A DNA stretch of 6,301 bases from Clostridiales bacterium (GCA_019418225.1 DYCF01000045.1:1-6301), one strand, 5' to 3'. Shown: positions 1-5,472, counted from the stretch's first letter. Program-made: numbers and translations. Notes: a model not told the origin generated them from the sequence alone.

Positions 1-54
1 CAGGACTTAAGATATTACAGTAACAGTTTAGGATATTTGCTAGGGCTTAAATAA
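1..54 (+). CDS. 3' end of a cut-off CDS, unknown product
   Basis: Frame 1 is open from the first base and ends at TAA 52-54, giving a 17-residue tail (QDLRYYSNSLGYLLGLK). The other two plus frames hit stops within the first 21 bases. The tail lies 24 bases before the next small gene on the same strand, as expected for the previous member of that run. The fragment is too short to assign a product, and it could be chance open sequence. A hairpin (39-62) overlaps its stop codon. Confidence 0.4.
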   Translation, partial: QDLRYYSNSLGYLLGLK

Positions 55-62
55 GTCTTAGC
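39..62 (+). other. Hairpin over the stop of the upstream gene
   Basis: The arms GCTAGGGCTT and AAGTCTTAGC pair around an AAAT loop, with two G-U wobbles. The hairpin covers TAA 52-54. No run of T follows it, so it is not a canonical intrinsic terminator. It could act as an RNA processing or stability element between two genes of the run, or be incidental. The pairing is seen; any role is speculation. Confidence 0.3.
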
Positions 63-78
63 AGTTGGGAGGATAGGT

Positions 79-261
79 ATGGAAAGATTATACTGTGGAA
101 TTAACTCATGTAGTTGTGTAGATGAAGATGGATATTGCAAAGCGTGGGGGATTGAAGAAAATGTTGAAACTTGCAGAGCACAAGCACTTGAAGAGAATTT
201 AAAAAATGAAGTACCAGGAATAAAGATTAATGAGGACTATTCAGACTTAGAGGTGCTGTAA
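79..261 (+). CDS. Small Cys-rich hypothetical protein (60 aa)
   Basis: The product is unrecognised. The start is well supported: a GGGAGG Shine-Dalgarno site sits six bases before ATG 79. The 60-residue product has five cysteines, at residues 6, 11, 13, 20 and 32, and four of them fall in the first third. This suggests metal binding or a compact disulfide-free fold in the cytoplasm, and it has no signal peptide or membrane segment. The C-terminal half is acidic. Its stop shares one base with the ATG of the next gene (TAATG, 259-263), the tight packing typical of small accessory genes in clostridial prophages. The phage link rests on this context, not on homology. Confidence 0.7.
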   Translation: MERLYCGINSCSCVDEDGYCKAWGIEENVETCRAQALEENLKNEVPGIKINEDYSDLEVL

Positions 262-538
262 TGAAAAAACATTTTATAATTTAACAGATGAAGATAAAAA
301 ATACATAGTAGAGCTAATAGCGAAGTGTGTAGAGCTGGGATTAGGCAACATTAATTTTCAATATTACACTACGAAAGTAAGCTTAAAGGAATATAGGTTT
401 TATATGAATGAAATGAACGGCTTTTGGAGGTTGGTTGTTAAGAGTCAAGCAGAAAAGGATGTATTTAAATTTAGCCAATTAGATGAATACAAAATTATAG
501 ATGGAAATATTGAATACGTTTATTCAGAATCAGATTAA
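261..538 (+). pseudogene. Small hypothetical gene with 1-base frameshift after the start
   Basis: ATG 261 overlaps the previous stop, but its frame ends after seven codons (TAA 282-284). The next frame over is open from 251 to TAA 536-538 and reads as a convincing protein: TFYNLTDEDKKYIVELIAKC near the start and YVYSESD at the end. Adding one A to the run of six A after ATG would join the start to this frame and give a gene of 93 codons including the stop. I therefore read it as a gene with a 1-base deletion in a homopolymer: real decay, a sequencing error, or slippage. An alternative is that translation starts inside at ATG 404 (AGG six bases upstream), giving 44 residues. The product family is unknown. 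It fits the upstream coupling and lies six bases before the next gene. Confidence 0.65.
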
Positions 539-544
539 AGCAAC

Positions 545-772
545 ATGGAGGAATTTGTGGGTAACTGGAAAGAAGAGTGGAAAGGCACCAAGAAAGAGCA
601 GCGAGAACTTATAGAAGAGGTGTTGCAGGATATAAAAGCACAGCACTTTGAGGAGATGAATCAGGCTGATTTTAATAAATTGTTTAATGATGCATTTTGT
701 AGAACACTGGTGCAATCAGAGTTAAGTGAGATGATGTTGTATATAGTGGAAAGCCAAGACGGAGCAAAATGA
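545..772 (+). CDS. Small acidic helical hypothetical protein (about 71-75 aa)
   Basis: The product is unrecognised. It is rich in Glu, Lys and Gln and looks mostly alpha-helical and cytoplasmic. The region at residues 15-40 (KKEQRELIEEVLQDIKAQHF) could form an amphipathic helix. ATG 545 has only a weak ribosome site. GTG 557, four codons in, has GGAGG five bases upstream and may be the true start, giving a 71-residue protein. The gene sits six bases after the frameshifted neighbour. Its TGA at 770-772 overlaps an ATG at 769, suggesting coupling to the next gene. Confidence 0.65.
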   Translation: MEEFVGNWKEEWKGTKKEQRELIEEVLQDIKAQHFEEMNQADFNKLFNDAFCRTLVQSELSEMMLYIVESQDGAK

Positions 773-779
773 GTAACAT

Positions 780-1001
780 ATGAAGACGGAAGTAAATTAT
801 AGAAAAATAGATTTAGCAAGTAAACGCATTAAAGAATATATTGCCAAATGTGGTTACACATTCACCCTAAAGGAAATTATAGAAGATTATATAGAGTACT
901 GGGTAGGTGATTGGTATGTAAGCTACACAGCTAATGATGTTATATCTAAGTATTTAATAGAATTTAGAGTATTAACAGGAATTTATACTAATAGAAAATA
1001 A
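780..1001 (+). CDS. Small hypothetical protein (73 aa)
   Basis: The product is unrecognised. The sequence is rich in aromatics and charge (IIEDYIEYWVGDWYVSYTA in the middle) and has one cysteine at residue 24. No membrane segment or signal peptide is apparent, so it is probably a cytoplasmic helical protein. ATG 780 is the first start after an in-frame TAA at 774-776, but its ribosome site is poor. An ATG at 769, with GGAG six bases before it, opens a different frame and stops after four codons. That pattern could mean a second 1-base loss near a start in this run, or simply weak translation by reinitiation after the previous stop. The gene belongs to the same plus-strand run of small genes. 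Confidence 0.65.
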   Translation: MKTEVNYRKIDLASKRIKEYIAKCGYTFTLKEIIEDYIEYWVGDWYVSYTANDVISKYLIEFRVLTGIYTNRK

Positions 1002-1029
1002 AATCAAAAAATAGAGAAGGTGATAAGAT

Positions 1030-1191
1030 TTGAAAAATACATCATGTATAAAATGTGTGAGGATAGGTGGAGACACTTGTCCATATTGTATAGATGCTTT
1101 AAGAGAGAAAAACAGAGTAAGAGATTGTAGCCTTTATATAACATTAGATGAATTAAAATGCGATAATGTGCAATTAAACTTATTCGATTAA
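1030..1191 (+). CDS. Zinc-ribbon-like microprotein with TTG start (53 aa)
   Basis: This short gene starts with TTG 1030, preceded by AGAAGGTGA at a workable distance, and ends at TAA 1189-1191. Residues 6-9 (CIKC) and 17-20 (CPYC) form two CxxC pairs separated by seven residues, the usual metal-binding layout of a small zinc ribbon. Further cysteines lie at 33 and 44. The C-terminal half (YITLDELKCDNVQLNLFD) looks like a beta-alpha extension. Zinc binding is inferred from the cysteine spacing; any nucleic-acid or protein partner is unknown. It sits in order and orientation with the small genes on either side (28 bases after one, 29 before the next), which supports it being real. Confidence 0.65.
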   Translation: MKNTSCIKCVRIGGDTCPYCIDALREKNRVRDCSLYITLDELKCDNVQLNLFD

Positions 1192-1220
1192 ATAAAATTA
1201 GAGTTTGAGAGGTAACTAAA

Positions 1221-1346
1221 ATGGGAAGTAATAAAGACATATTAATTCAAATAGCCTTAATGTGGGCAGTGCAATATGAAAAGAGGAATAAAGAAGCATG
1301 TGATATGCTTTTAGGGTACTACAAAAGGAAATTATGGGGTGATTAA
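1221..1346 (+). CDS. Small hypothetical protein (41 aa), last gene of the run
   Basis: ATG 1221 is preceded by AGAGG at eight bases. The frame ends at TAA 1344-1346 and encodes 41 residues beginning MGSNKDILIQIALMWAVQYE. The N-terminal half is a possible amphipathic helix, and the C-terminal part is basic (YYKRKLWGD). No family is recognised. The stop codon is embedded in the left arm of an intrinsic terminator, which marks this gene as the end of the transcript. A good ribosome site, correct strand and terminator placement together support a real gene despite its length. Confidence 0.6.
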   Translation: MGSNKDILIQIALMWAVQYEKRNKEACDMLLGYYKRKLWGD

Positions 1347-1378
1347 GAGGGCAAATTAATAGCCTTCTTTTTTTGTTT
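1345..1378 (+). terminator. Intrinsic terminator closing the small-gene run
   Basis: AAGAGGGC (1345-1352) pairs with GCCTTCTT (1362-1369) over eight base pairs, one of them G-U, with a 9-base loop. It is followed directly by TTTTT, then GTTT. It overlaps the stop codon of the preceding 41-residue gene. Confidence 0.8.
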
Positions 1379-1542
1379 AATAAAGGAATCTCATGGCGAT
1401 GCTTATAACTGAGGTGATGGCTCATTAAAAATATAGCACATATCCTAAAATGAAAGCATAGGTTCTTGCGATGATCTGCGCCAGGAGTATAAAAAGTGTA
1501 GTGGCTGCATCCAATATTATGGCAATGGGATATGTGCATTAA
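1379..1542. other. Gene-poor stretch with a possible structured RNA
   Basis: No complete gene is visible here. Two things stand out. First, GCACATATCC (1436-1445) and GGATATGTGC (1528-1537) are a perfect 10-base inverted repeat. Inside it, TGCGCCA (1477-1483) pairs with TGGCTGCA (1502-1509) with one bulge and one G-U. A terminator follows at once (1543-1573), so this could be a short structured plus-strand RNA of roughly 140 bases. Second, the plus frame from 1449 is open and contains a Cys-rich stretch (KKCSGCIQYYGNGICALKKA) but has no start codon, so it may be the remnant of a small gene. The two readings compete, and neither is proved. Confidence 0.3.
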
Positions 1543-1573
1543 AAAAAGCAGGCTATTATTTAGTCTGCTTTTT
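1543..1573. terminator. Bidirectional intrinsic terminator
   Basis: AAAAAGCAGGC (1543-1553) pairs with GTCTGCTTTTT (1563-1573) over eleven base pairs with one G-U and a 9-base loop. T runs follow the stem on both strands, so it can stop plus-strand transcripts from the left and the leftward XRE transcript. The XRE stop codon (1556-1558) lies in the loop. Confidence 0.8.
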
Positions 1574-1879
1574 ATATCTTTCGGCAAGTACCTTCATAAG
1601 TAATTCAAAGTCTTTTTCTATGTTATAGTTTTCTTTATCTTCTAAGCCATAATACTTAACGATAGTATTAAGTATATCTTGTTCATCATCAAGAAGAGCT
1701 GATGGGGCTATATTAAGGGCTTTTGAAATATCAAGTAATGCAGAAAGGGTAACATTTGAACTACCAGACTCATACTTTTCAATTGAGCTTTTTGATTTAA
1801 AAATCATATCGGCGAGCTCTTGCTGAGTAAGGTTTTTTTCTTCTCTAAATCGTTTTATTCTATTGCCTATCTCTAACAT
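1556..1879 (-). CDS. XRE-family HTH transcriptional repressor (107 aa)
   Basis: This is a helix-turn-helix DNA-binding regulator of the Cro/CI (XRE, HTH_3) type. From the chosen start, residues 4-60 form the classic five-helix domain: IGNRIKRFREEKNLTQQELA, then the recognition helix SKSSIEKYESGSS, and ALLDISKALNI. The remaining 45 residues are a short helical tail with no peptidase domain, so it would not be a LexA/CI-type self-cleaving repressor. A longer frame reaches back to 1948, but that ATG lies upstream of the minus-strand TATAAT (1925-1930). ATG 1879 has GGGTGG four bases upstream and begins exactly at the family's usual N-terminus. It is divergent from the 46-residue gene at 2033, and the palindromes between them are its likely operators. 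It probably maintains a repressed state of the element and controls itself. Confidence 0.88.
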   Translation of the reverse strand: MLEIGNRIKRFREEKNLTQQELADMIFKSKSSIEKYESGSSNVTLSALLDISKALNIAPSALLDDEQDILNTIVKYYGLEDKENYNIEKDFELLMKVLAERYKKQTK

Positions 1880-1924
1880 AAGACCACCCAAATTCGACCT
1901 TAATATGTTTATTTTTATTAAAAT

Positions 1925-1953
1925 ATTATAACAAGCAATTGCTTCCAATTAAA
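1925..1953 (-). promoter_or_regulatory. XRE promoter with operator palindrome inside
   Basis: On the minus strand, a perfect -10 TATAAT (1925-1930) is preceded at 17 bases by TTTAAT (1948-1953), a weak -35. The spacer contains the perfect 12-base palindrome AAGCAATTGCTT (1933-1944), which fits an XRE dimer site and would block this promoter when bound. Transcription would start near 1918, about 40 bases before ATG 1879. The sequence is seen; autorepression is inference from the placement. Confidence 0.65.
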
Positions 1954-1962
1954 CAAATTATG

Positions 1963-1991
1963 TTGAAAAAGGAAAAAGTTTGATATATATA
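1963..1991 (+). promoter_or_regulatory. Divergent promoter for the 46-aa gene
   Basis: TTGAAA (1963-1968) and TATATA (1986-1991) are separated by 17 bases and point towards ATG 2033. The -10 hexamer lies in an alternating AT tract, so its exact register is uncertain. The perfect palindrome ATATATTAATATAT (1989-2002) overlaps the -10/start region and could be a second operator, though AT-rich palindromes arise by chance more easily than the one at 1933. Confidence 0.5.
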
Positions 1992-2032
1992 TATTAATAT
2001 ATCGTAAATTTTTTATGACGAGAGAGGTTGCA

Positions 2033-2173
2033 ATGAGTAAAAATAAGCTAATAGAAATAATAGAAAGGCATCTAGACGGAATTGATGGCAAACGATATGA
2101 GTCGCAAGAGTTTAAAGAGGGATTTGAGACATGTTTACATATAATATGTGATATATTTGAGTTGAAAGATTAA
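2033..2173 (+). CDS. Small hypothetical protein divergent from the repressor (46 aa)
   Basis: ATG 2033 has GAGAGG five bases upstream, and the frame runs to TAA 2171-2173. The product begins MSKNKLIEIIERHLDGIDGK and contains an acidic helical segment and two cysteines (34, 39). No helix-turn-helix is visible, so it is not an obvious Cro. Its position, opposite an XRE gene with its own promoter and terminator, is that of a lysis/lysogeny-switch partner, antirepressor or excisionase-type accessory gene. That role is inference from position only; the family is not recognised. Confidence 0.6.
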   Translation: MSKNKLIEIIERHLDGIDGKRYESQEFKEGFETCLHIICDIFELKD

Positions 2174-2180
2174 AACAAAG

Positions 2181-2214
2181 AAAGCCTACAGTTAATATAA
2201 TGTAGGCTTTTGTT
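2181..2214 (+). terminator. Intrinsic terminator after the 46-aa gene
   Basis: AAAGCCTACA (2181-2190) and TGTAGGCTTT (2201-2210) form a perfect 10-base-pair stem with a 10-base loop, followed by TGTT. The T tract is short but the stem is complete. It isolates the 46-residue gene from the mutS2-like fragment starting 20 bases further on. Confidence 0.7.
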
Positions 2215-2229
2215 ATGCGGATATTTTGA

Positions 2230-3201
2230 CATGTACCTGTAAGTGAAGGTAGCCAGTTTGTTATGCGCAATCAAATTTTGTGCGATATAGGGGATGGGCA
2301 GAGCATTACGCATAACTTATCTACTTTTTCAGCCCATATTACAAGTGTAATTGATATACTTAGCAAGACAACGGCTCAAAGCCTAGTATTACTTGATGAA
2401 TTAGGTTCAGGAACAGACCCAGCAGAAGGTATGGGGATTGCAATAGCTACTTTAGAAGCTTTAAGAAATAAAGGCTGCCTCGTTGTAGCAACGACTCATT
2501 ACCCAGAGGTAAAAGAGTATGCAGATAAAGCAGAAGGATTTTTAAATGCCAGAATGTGCTTTGATAAAGAAAGTTTAAGACCACTTTATAAGCTTGAGAT
2601 TGGAGAAGCAGGAGAAAGCTGTGCTTTTTATATTGCTGAAAAGTTAGGATTTCCTAAAGAGCTTATTGCATTAGCTAGCAGTTACACTTATAGTACGAGA
2701 GAAAAAGAAATAGGAGAAGGCATAAAAGAGAAATCAGAAACAGCTTCTGATAGTTTTCAAACAGACTTAAGTTTGCTTGAGGCGGTGCAAAAGATGGCAC
2801 AAAAAGATGAAGTACAGGTACCGAGGATTAAGTCAAAACCTAAGAAAGATTCAAAGGCAAAGCAAGAGAAGCTCAAAAAGAAATTCCAAGTAGGTGATAG
2901 TGTCATAGTCTTCCCAGAAAAAGAAAAAGGTTTGATATTCCACACTATGGATGAGACTGGTAAGGTAGGCGTACAAATTAAAAAGAGTAAACGATGGGTT
3001 AATGTTAAAAGGGTTAAATTATTAGTAGCAGCCAAAGAATTATATCCAGAGGGTTATGATTTTAGCATTGTCTTTGATAGCGTTGCTAATCGTAAGGCAA
3101 AGCATAAGATGAGTAAAGGATATCGACCAAATATGGAAGCTGTGTATGAAAATGAAGAAGAAGCAAAGTGGCAGGAAGAAGCCAAGAATCAAGAAAATTG
3201 A
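2230..3201 (+). pseudogene. MutS2-family ATPase, 5'-truncated (C-terminal half only)
   Basis: MutS2 proteins are homodimeric ABC-type ATPases that act on branched DNA or stalled ribosomes. From 2230 the frame reads HVPVSEGSQF, then QILCDIGDGQSI and LSTFSAH, all hallmarks of the MutS ATPase core. Counting from ATG 2263, Walker B is SLVLLDELGSGTDP (residues 40-53), the H-loop is ATTHYPE (76-82), and a KOW-like segment spans about 205-255 (KKFQVGDSVIVFPEKEKGL). The P-loop (GPNxGGKT) and the whole N-terminal clamp region are missing: TGA 2227-2229 precedes the homology and the DNA upstream belongs to another unit. A 312-residue product from ATG 2263 has no good ribosome site and could not bind ATP normally. 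The C-terminus lacks an Smr nuclease domain, as in the shorter clostridial MutS2-like paralogues. No other stop breaks the frame, so the truncation is probably recent. Confidence 0.85.
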
Positions 3202-3208
3202 TAAATAG

Positions 3209-3236
3209 GGAATGAAATGAAAGAAATAGCTGTCTA
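3209..3236 (+). promoter_or_regulatory. Possible ECF-type promoter before the sigma gene
   Basis: GGAATG (3209-3214) and TGTCTA (3231-3236) are separated by 16 bases. They resemble the GGAAC-like and CGTC-like boxes that ECF sigma factors use when they control their own gene. A housekeeping reading (ATGAAA with TATATA at 3235-3240) is equally possible. The proposed start lies about 25-30 bases before ATG 3270. This is a weak call. Confidence 0.25.
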
Positions 3237-3269
3237 TATAAGTGAAAGTAAAAAAGTTAGGAGGAAAAT

Positions 3270-3833
3270 ATGGAAGCACTAGTAAATGAAAAAGAGCTGC
3301 TTGAGGGGCTAAAACAAGATGATCTTGCATGCTATGAGCAGCTTATTGATAGATATTCCTCTTATGTGGTGGCGGTAGTGAGCAAAGTAGCAGACGGACA
3401 ATTGGGGCATGGTGATATAGAAGAGTTGTGTGCAGATGTTTTTATTAAGCTATGGGATAAGAGAAAGTCACTTACTATAGGAGAAGGAAAGTTAAAGGCT
3501 TATATAGCAGCTATAGCTAGAAATAAGACAATTAATTTATTGAAGGTAAAAGGAAAGGGGATTAGTATTCCATTAGAAGAAGATTTCATAGATTATACCT
3601 CACCAGAAAGTGAAGTGCTTAGACAAGAAGAAAGTCAGCTTGTAAATGAAGTAATAGCCACGCTTCCGGAGCCAGATAGAGAAATCTTTATACGAAGATA
3701 TTTTTATATGGAAAAGGTAGTGGATATTAGCAGGCGATTAGGCATTAATGTGGCGACGGTAGGCACAAAGTTATTTCGAAGTAAAAAGAAGCTGGAAGCA
3801 ACTTTGAGGGAAAGAGGTGTAAGCTATGAATAA
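3270..3833 (+). CDS. ECF-type RNA polymerase sigma factor (187 aa)
   Basis: This is a group IV (ECF-like) sigma-70 protein that would direct RNA polymerase to a small set of stress or envelope promoters. Region 2 spans about residues 17-95: D49-W62 (DIEELCADVFIKLW) is the core-binding 2.2 helix, and K74-K94 (KLKAYIAAIARNKTINLLKV) is the -10 recognition helix. Region 4 covers about 124-182 with LPEPDREIFIRRYFY and the -35-binding helix-turn-helix ISRRLGINVATVGTKLFRSK. The length is normal for the family and there is no extra C-terminal domain. ATG 3270 has AGGAGG five bases upstream, near ideal. The stop overlaps the next start by eight bases (ATGAATAA), so translation is coupled to the membrane protein that probably holds it inactive. 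It lies 68 bases after the mutS2 fragment. Confidence 0.92.
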   Translation: MEALVNEKELLEGLKQDDLACYEQLIDRYSSYVVAVVSKVADGQLGHGDIEELCADVFIKLWDKRKSLTIGEGKLKAYIAAIARNKTINLLKVKGKGISIPLEEDFIDYTSPESEVLRQEESQLVNEVIATLPEPDREIFIRRYFYMEKVVDISRRLGINVATVGTKLFRSKKKLEATLRERGVSYE

Positions 3834-5436
3834 AAAAGACTTAAAAGCAAAAAGGACTAATAGTCTAGTTTCGCAATTGATAGAAGAACTTAATGTGGAA
3901 TTACTGGAAGATATTGATATAGAAGAAAATGTAGGAGATGAACTGACAGAAAAGACTAGGGCAATAGAAAAGAAAGAAGCACAGGCAGAAAAGGCTGGAG
4001 CAATAGAAAAGAAAGAAGCACAGGCAGAAAAGGCTGAGGCAATAGAAAAGAAAGAGGTACTGACAGAAGCGGTTAGCTTGGAGAAGATTAAGCAAAGGGC
4101 AATGGCGCATGCAGCAAATAGTAAGAAAGCTGATGAGAAAATAGTAGACTTACAACAAGCATATAGCCAGAAAGCACCAAAACAAGAAATAGGGAAATTA
4201 AATAAAAAGTCTAGCGGTACTAAAAGAAGAATAAAATCAAGATGGTGGATTCCGTTGGTGGCAATTTTGAGTTTAATAGGTGTAGTAGTGGCCTCCGTGA
4301 ATCAAAATAGTACGCTTAAAAATTTCTTTGGTGATTTGTTTCCTTATGAGGACCAAGTGCAAGCCGTAGGGATAAATGAAGTGAAATCTGGTATTATTTA
4401 CACAGTAGAAGGCGCATTTATAGATAATAAATCTGGATTATTTATTGTGAGTATGACAAAACAGGATGCTAGTGCCTTTGAAACTGGCACAAAGGTTAAA
4501 GGCATGCGATTAGAAATAGAAAAGCCAAGTTCTATGGGATGGGGCATACAAAGCTATTTAGAAGATAATAATAAAAAACTAGTGAGCGTTATGAAATTAT
4601 CTTGCGATAGACCACTTTATAAAGATGAACTTACATTAAGTGCACAGGACTTGGTGAAGGAAGTATATAATGTTAAGGAGATTCCTGTAGATTTAAACAA
4701 ACTTTATGAAGAAGGAAAGTTTACAACTTTAAAGGGAAATGAGGAAAACTGGTATAACTATGCAGTAGAGGATGGTTTAAATATACACCCTCTAGAAGAT
4801 TTTAAACAATTTAATATTGATGATATTAGAATTTCAAATGTAGGATTAAGCATTATTACAAGTTATCCAGATATAACTGGGATTCAAGATAGAACAATAG
4901 ACTTAGCCCTTATTGATACAAGAACAGGAGAAAATTATGAATCTCAATGTTATAGTAAATGGGAAGAAGAGACAGGGCTTAATAAAAATAGTTTTGTTTT
5001 CGAGAAGATAAAGGTACAAGATTTACCTTATTTAAAAGTACAGCTTATGGATTATCATAACAAAGAGCTTATATCACAGACTTGGCAGGTTAAATTTAAA
5101 CTTAGCAAGAATTCTCAGGTCGTAAGTAAGCGAATCTTTTGTCCTACAAAAATTGAGGAGGATACAGTTGTATTTACAAGACTAGATGTATCAACATTAG
5201 GCGTAGTATTAAAAGGTTATACAAATGCAAAATCTCCTGAGAAGCTAGATATTACGATTGTAATGAAAGATGGTGCAGAAAGAAAGTTAATTTACAGTGG
5301 TTCTAGTAGTGGTTTAGGAGGATTAACGTGCCATTATAACCTGGGGATAAATGAAGAGAGTTATATACCAGCACTTATAGATTTAGAGAATGTAACGCGT
5401 GTAAAAATAAATGATAAAGTTATAAAAATAAAATAA
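3826..5436 (+). CDS. Single-pass membrane protein, probable anti-sigma factor (536 aa)
   Basis: The gene overlaps the sigma gene by eight bases and has AGAGGTG before ATG 3826. Residues 1-139 are cytoplasmic: highly charged, with a 13-residue tandem repeat (AIEKKEAQAEKA-) at about 46-84 likely to form a long helix or coiled coil. KRRIKSR then precedes one membrane segment at 140-158 (WWIPLVAILSLIGVVVASV). Residues 160-536 lie outside, with beta-rich stretches such as GIIYTVEGAFIDNKSGLFIV. This layout resembles the DUF4179-type proteins that accompany ECF sigma factors in Firmicutes, but I assign that family only tentatively. No HxxxCxxC zinc anti-sigma motif is present, and the cytoplasmic part has no cysteine. 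The expected role is to bind the sigma at the membrane and release it upon an external signal. The signal and the releasing protease are unknown. Confidence 0.75.
   Translation: MNKKDLKAKRTNSLVSQLIEELNVELLEDIDIEENVGDELTEKTRAIEKKEAQAEKAGAIEKKEAQAEKAEAIEKKEVLTEAVSLEKIKQRAMAHAANSKKADEKIVDLQQAYSQKAPKQEIGKLNKKSSGTKRRIKSRWWIPLVAILSLIGVVVASVNQNSTLKNFFGDLFPYEDQVQAVGINEVKSGIIYTVEGAFIDNKSGLFIVSMTKQDASAFETGTKVKGMRLEIEKPSSMGWGIQSYLEDNNKKLVSVMKLSCDRPLYKDELTLSAQDLVKEVYNVKEIPVDLNKLYEEGKFTTLKGNEENWYNYAVEDGLNIHPLEDFKQFNIDDIRISNVGLSIITSYPDITGIQDRTIDLALIDTRTGENYESQCYSKWEEETGLNKNSFVFEKIKVQDLPYLKVQLMDYHNKELISQTWQVKFKLSKNSQVVSKRIFCPTKIEEDTVVFTRLDVSTLGVVLKGYTNAKSPEKLDITIVMKDGAERKLIYSGSSSGLGGLTCHYNLGINEESYIPALIDLENVTRVKINDKVIKIK
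3961..4077 (+). repeat. 39-bp tandem repeat, three units, inside the anti-sigma gene
   Basis: Units start at 3961, 4000 and 4039. The first two differ by about one base, and the third diverges in its second half. The period of 39 keeps the reading frame, so copy changes would add or remove 13 residues (AIEKKEAQAEKAG, AIEKKEAQAEKAE, AIEKKEVLTEAVS). The bases just before 3961 resemble the tail of unit 3, hinting at an older fourth unit. Near identity at DNA level implies recent duplication. Confidence 0.9.
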
Positions 5437-5472
5437 GCTTCCACAAGAGTGATGTGAGTAAGAAGCTTTTTT
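5435..5472 (+). terminator. Intrinsic terminator after the sigma/anti-sigma operon
   Basis: AAGCTTC (5435-5441) pairs with GAAGCTT (5462-5468), ending in TTTTTT. An inner CACA/TGTG pairing (5442-5445 with 5453-5456) shortens the apparent loop. The stop codon of the anti-sigma gene is part of the left arm. Confidence 0.75.

Noticed and set aside
1216..1587. Long minus-strand open frame of 123 codons
   Set aside because: It is antisense to a real small gene, runs through two terminators, has no ribosome site and has a low-complexity His/Leu/Tyr-rich composition.
1880..1948. N-terminal extension of the XRE repressor to an upstream ATG at 1948
   Set aside because: That ATG lies upstream of the minus-strand TATAAT at 1925-1930, and the extra 23 residues are not part of the XRE domain. 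ATG 1879 has a ribosome site and fits the family start.
2226..2231. Perfect TTGACA that could be a -35 box driving the mutS2 fragment
   Set aside because: No plausible -10 occurs 16-18 bases downstream (GTAGCC and neighbours). It arises from the junction and the HVP codons.
3217..3282. 21-codon frame upstream of and overlapping the sigma start, as a leader peptide
   Set aside because: It has only a weak AGGG site and an unremarkable sequence, and it is out of frame with the sigma gene. There is no support beyond being open.
3961..4077. Regular repeats resembling a CRISPR array
   Set aside because: The units are contiguous without spacers, keep the reading frame and lie inside a gene.
3901..4110. 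Minus-strand frame rich in Phe, Leu and Cys, looking like a membrane protein
   Set aside because: It is the shadow of the Glu/Lys-rich tandem repeat of the anti-sigma gene on the other strand.
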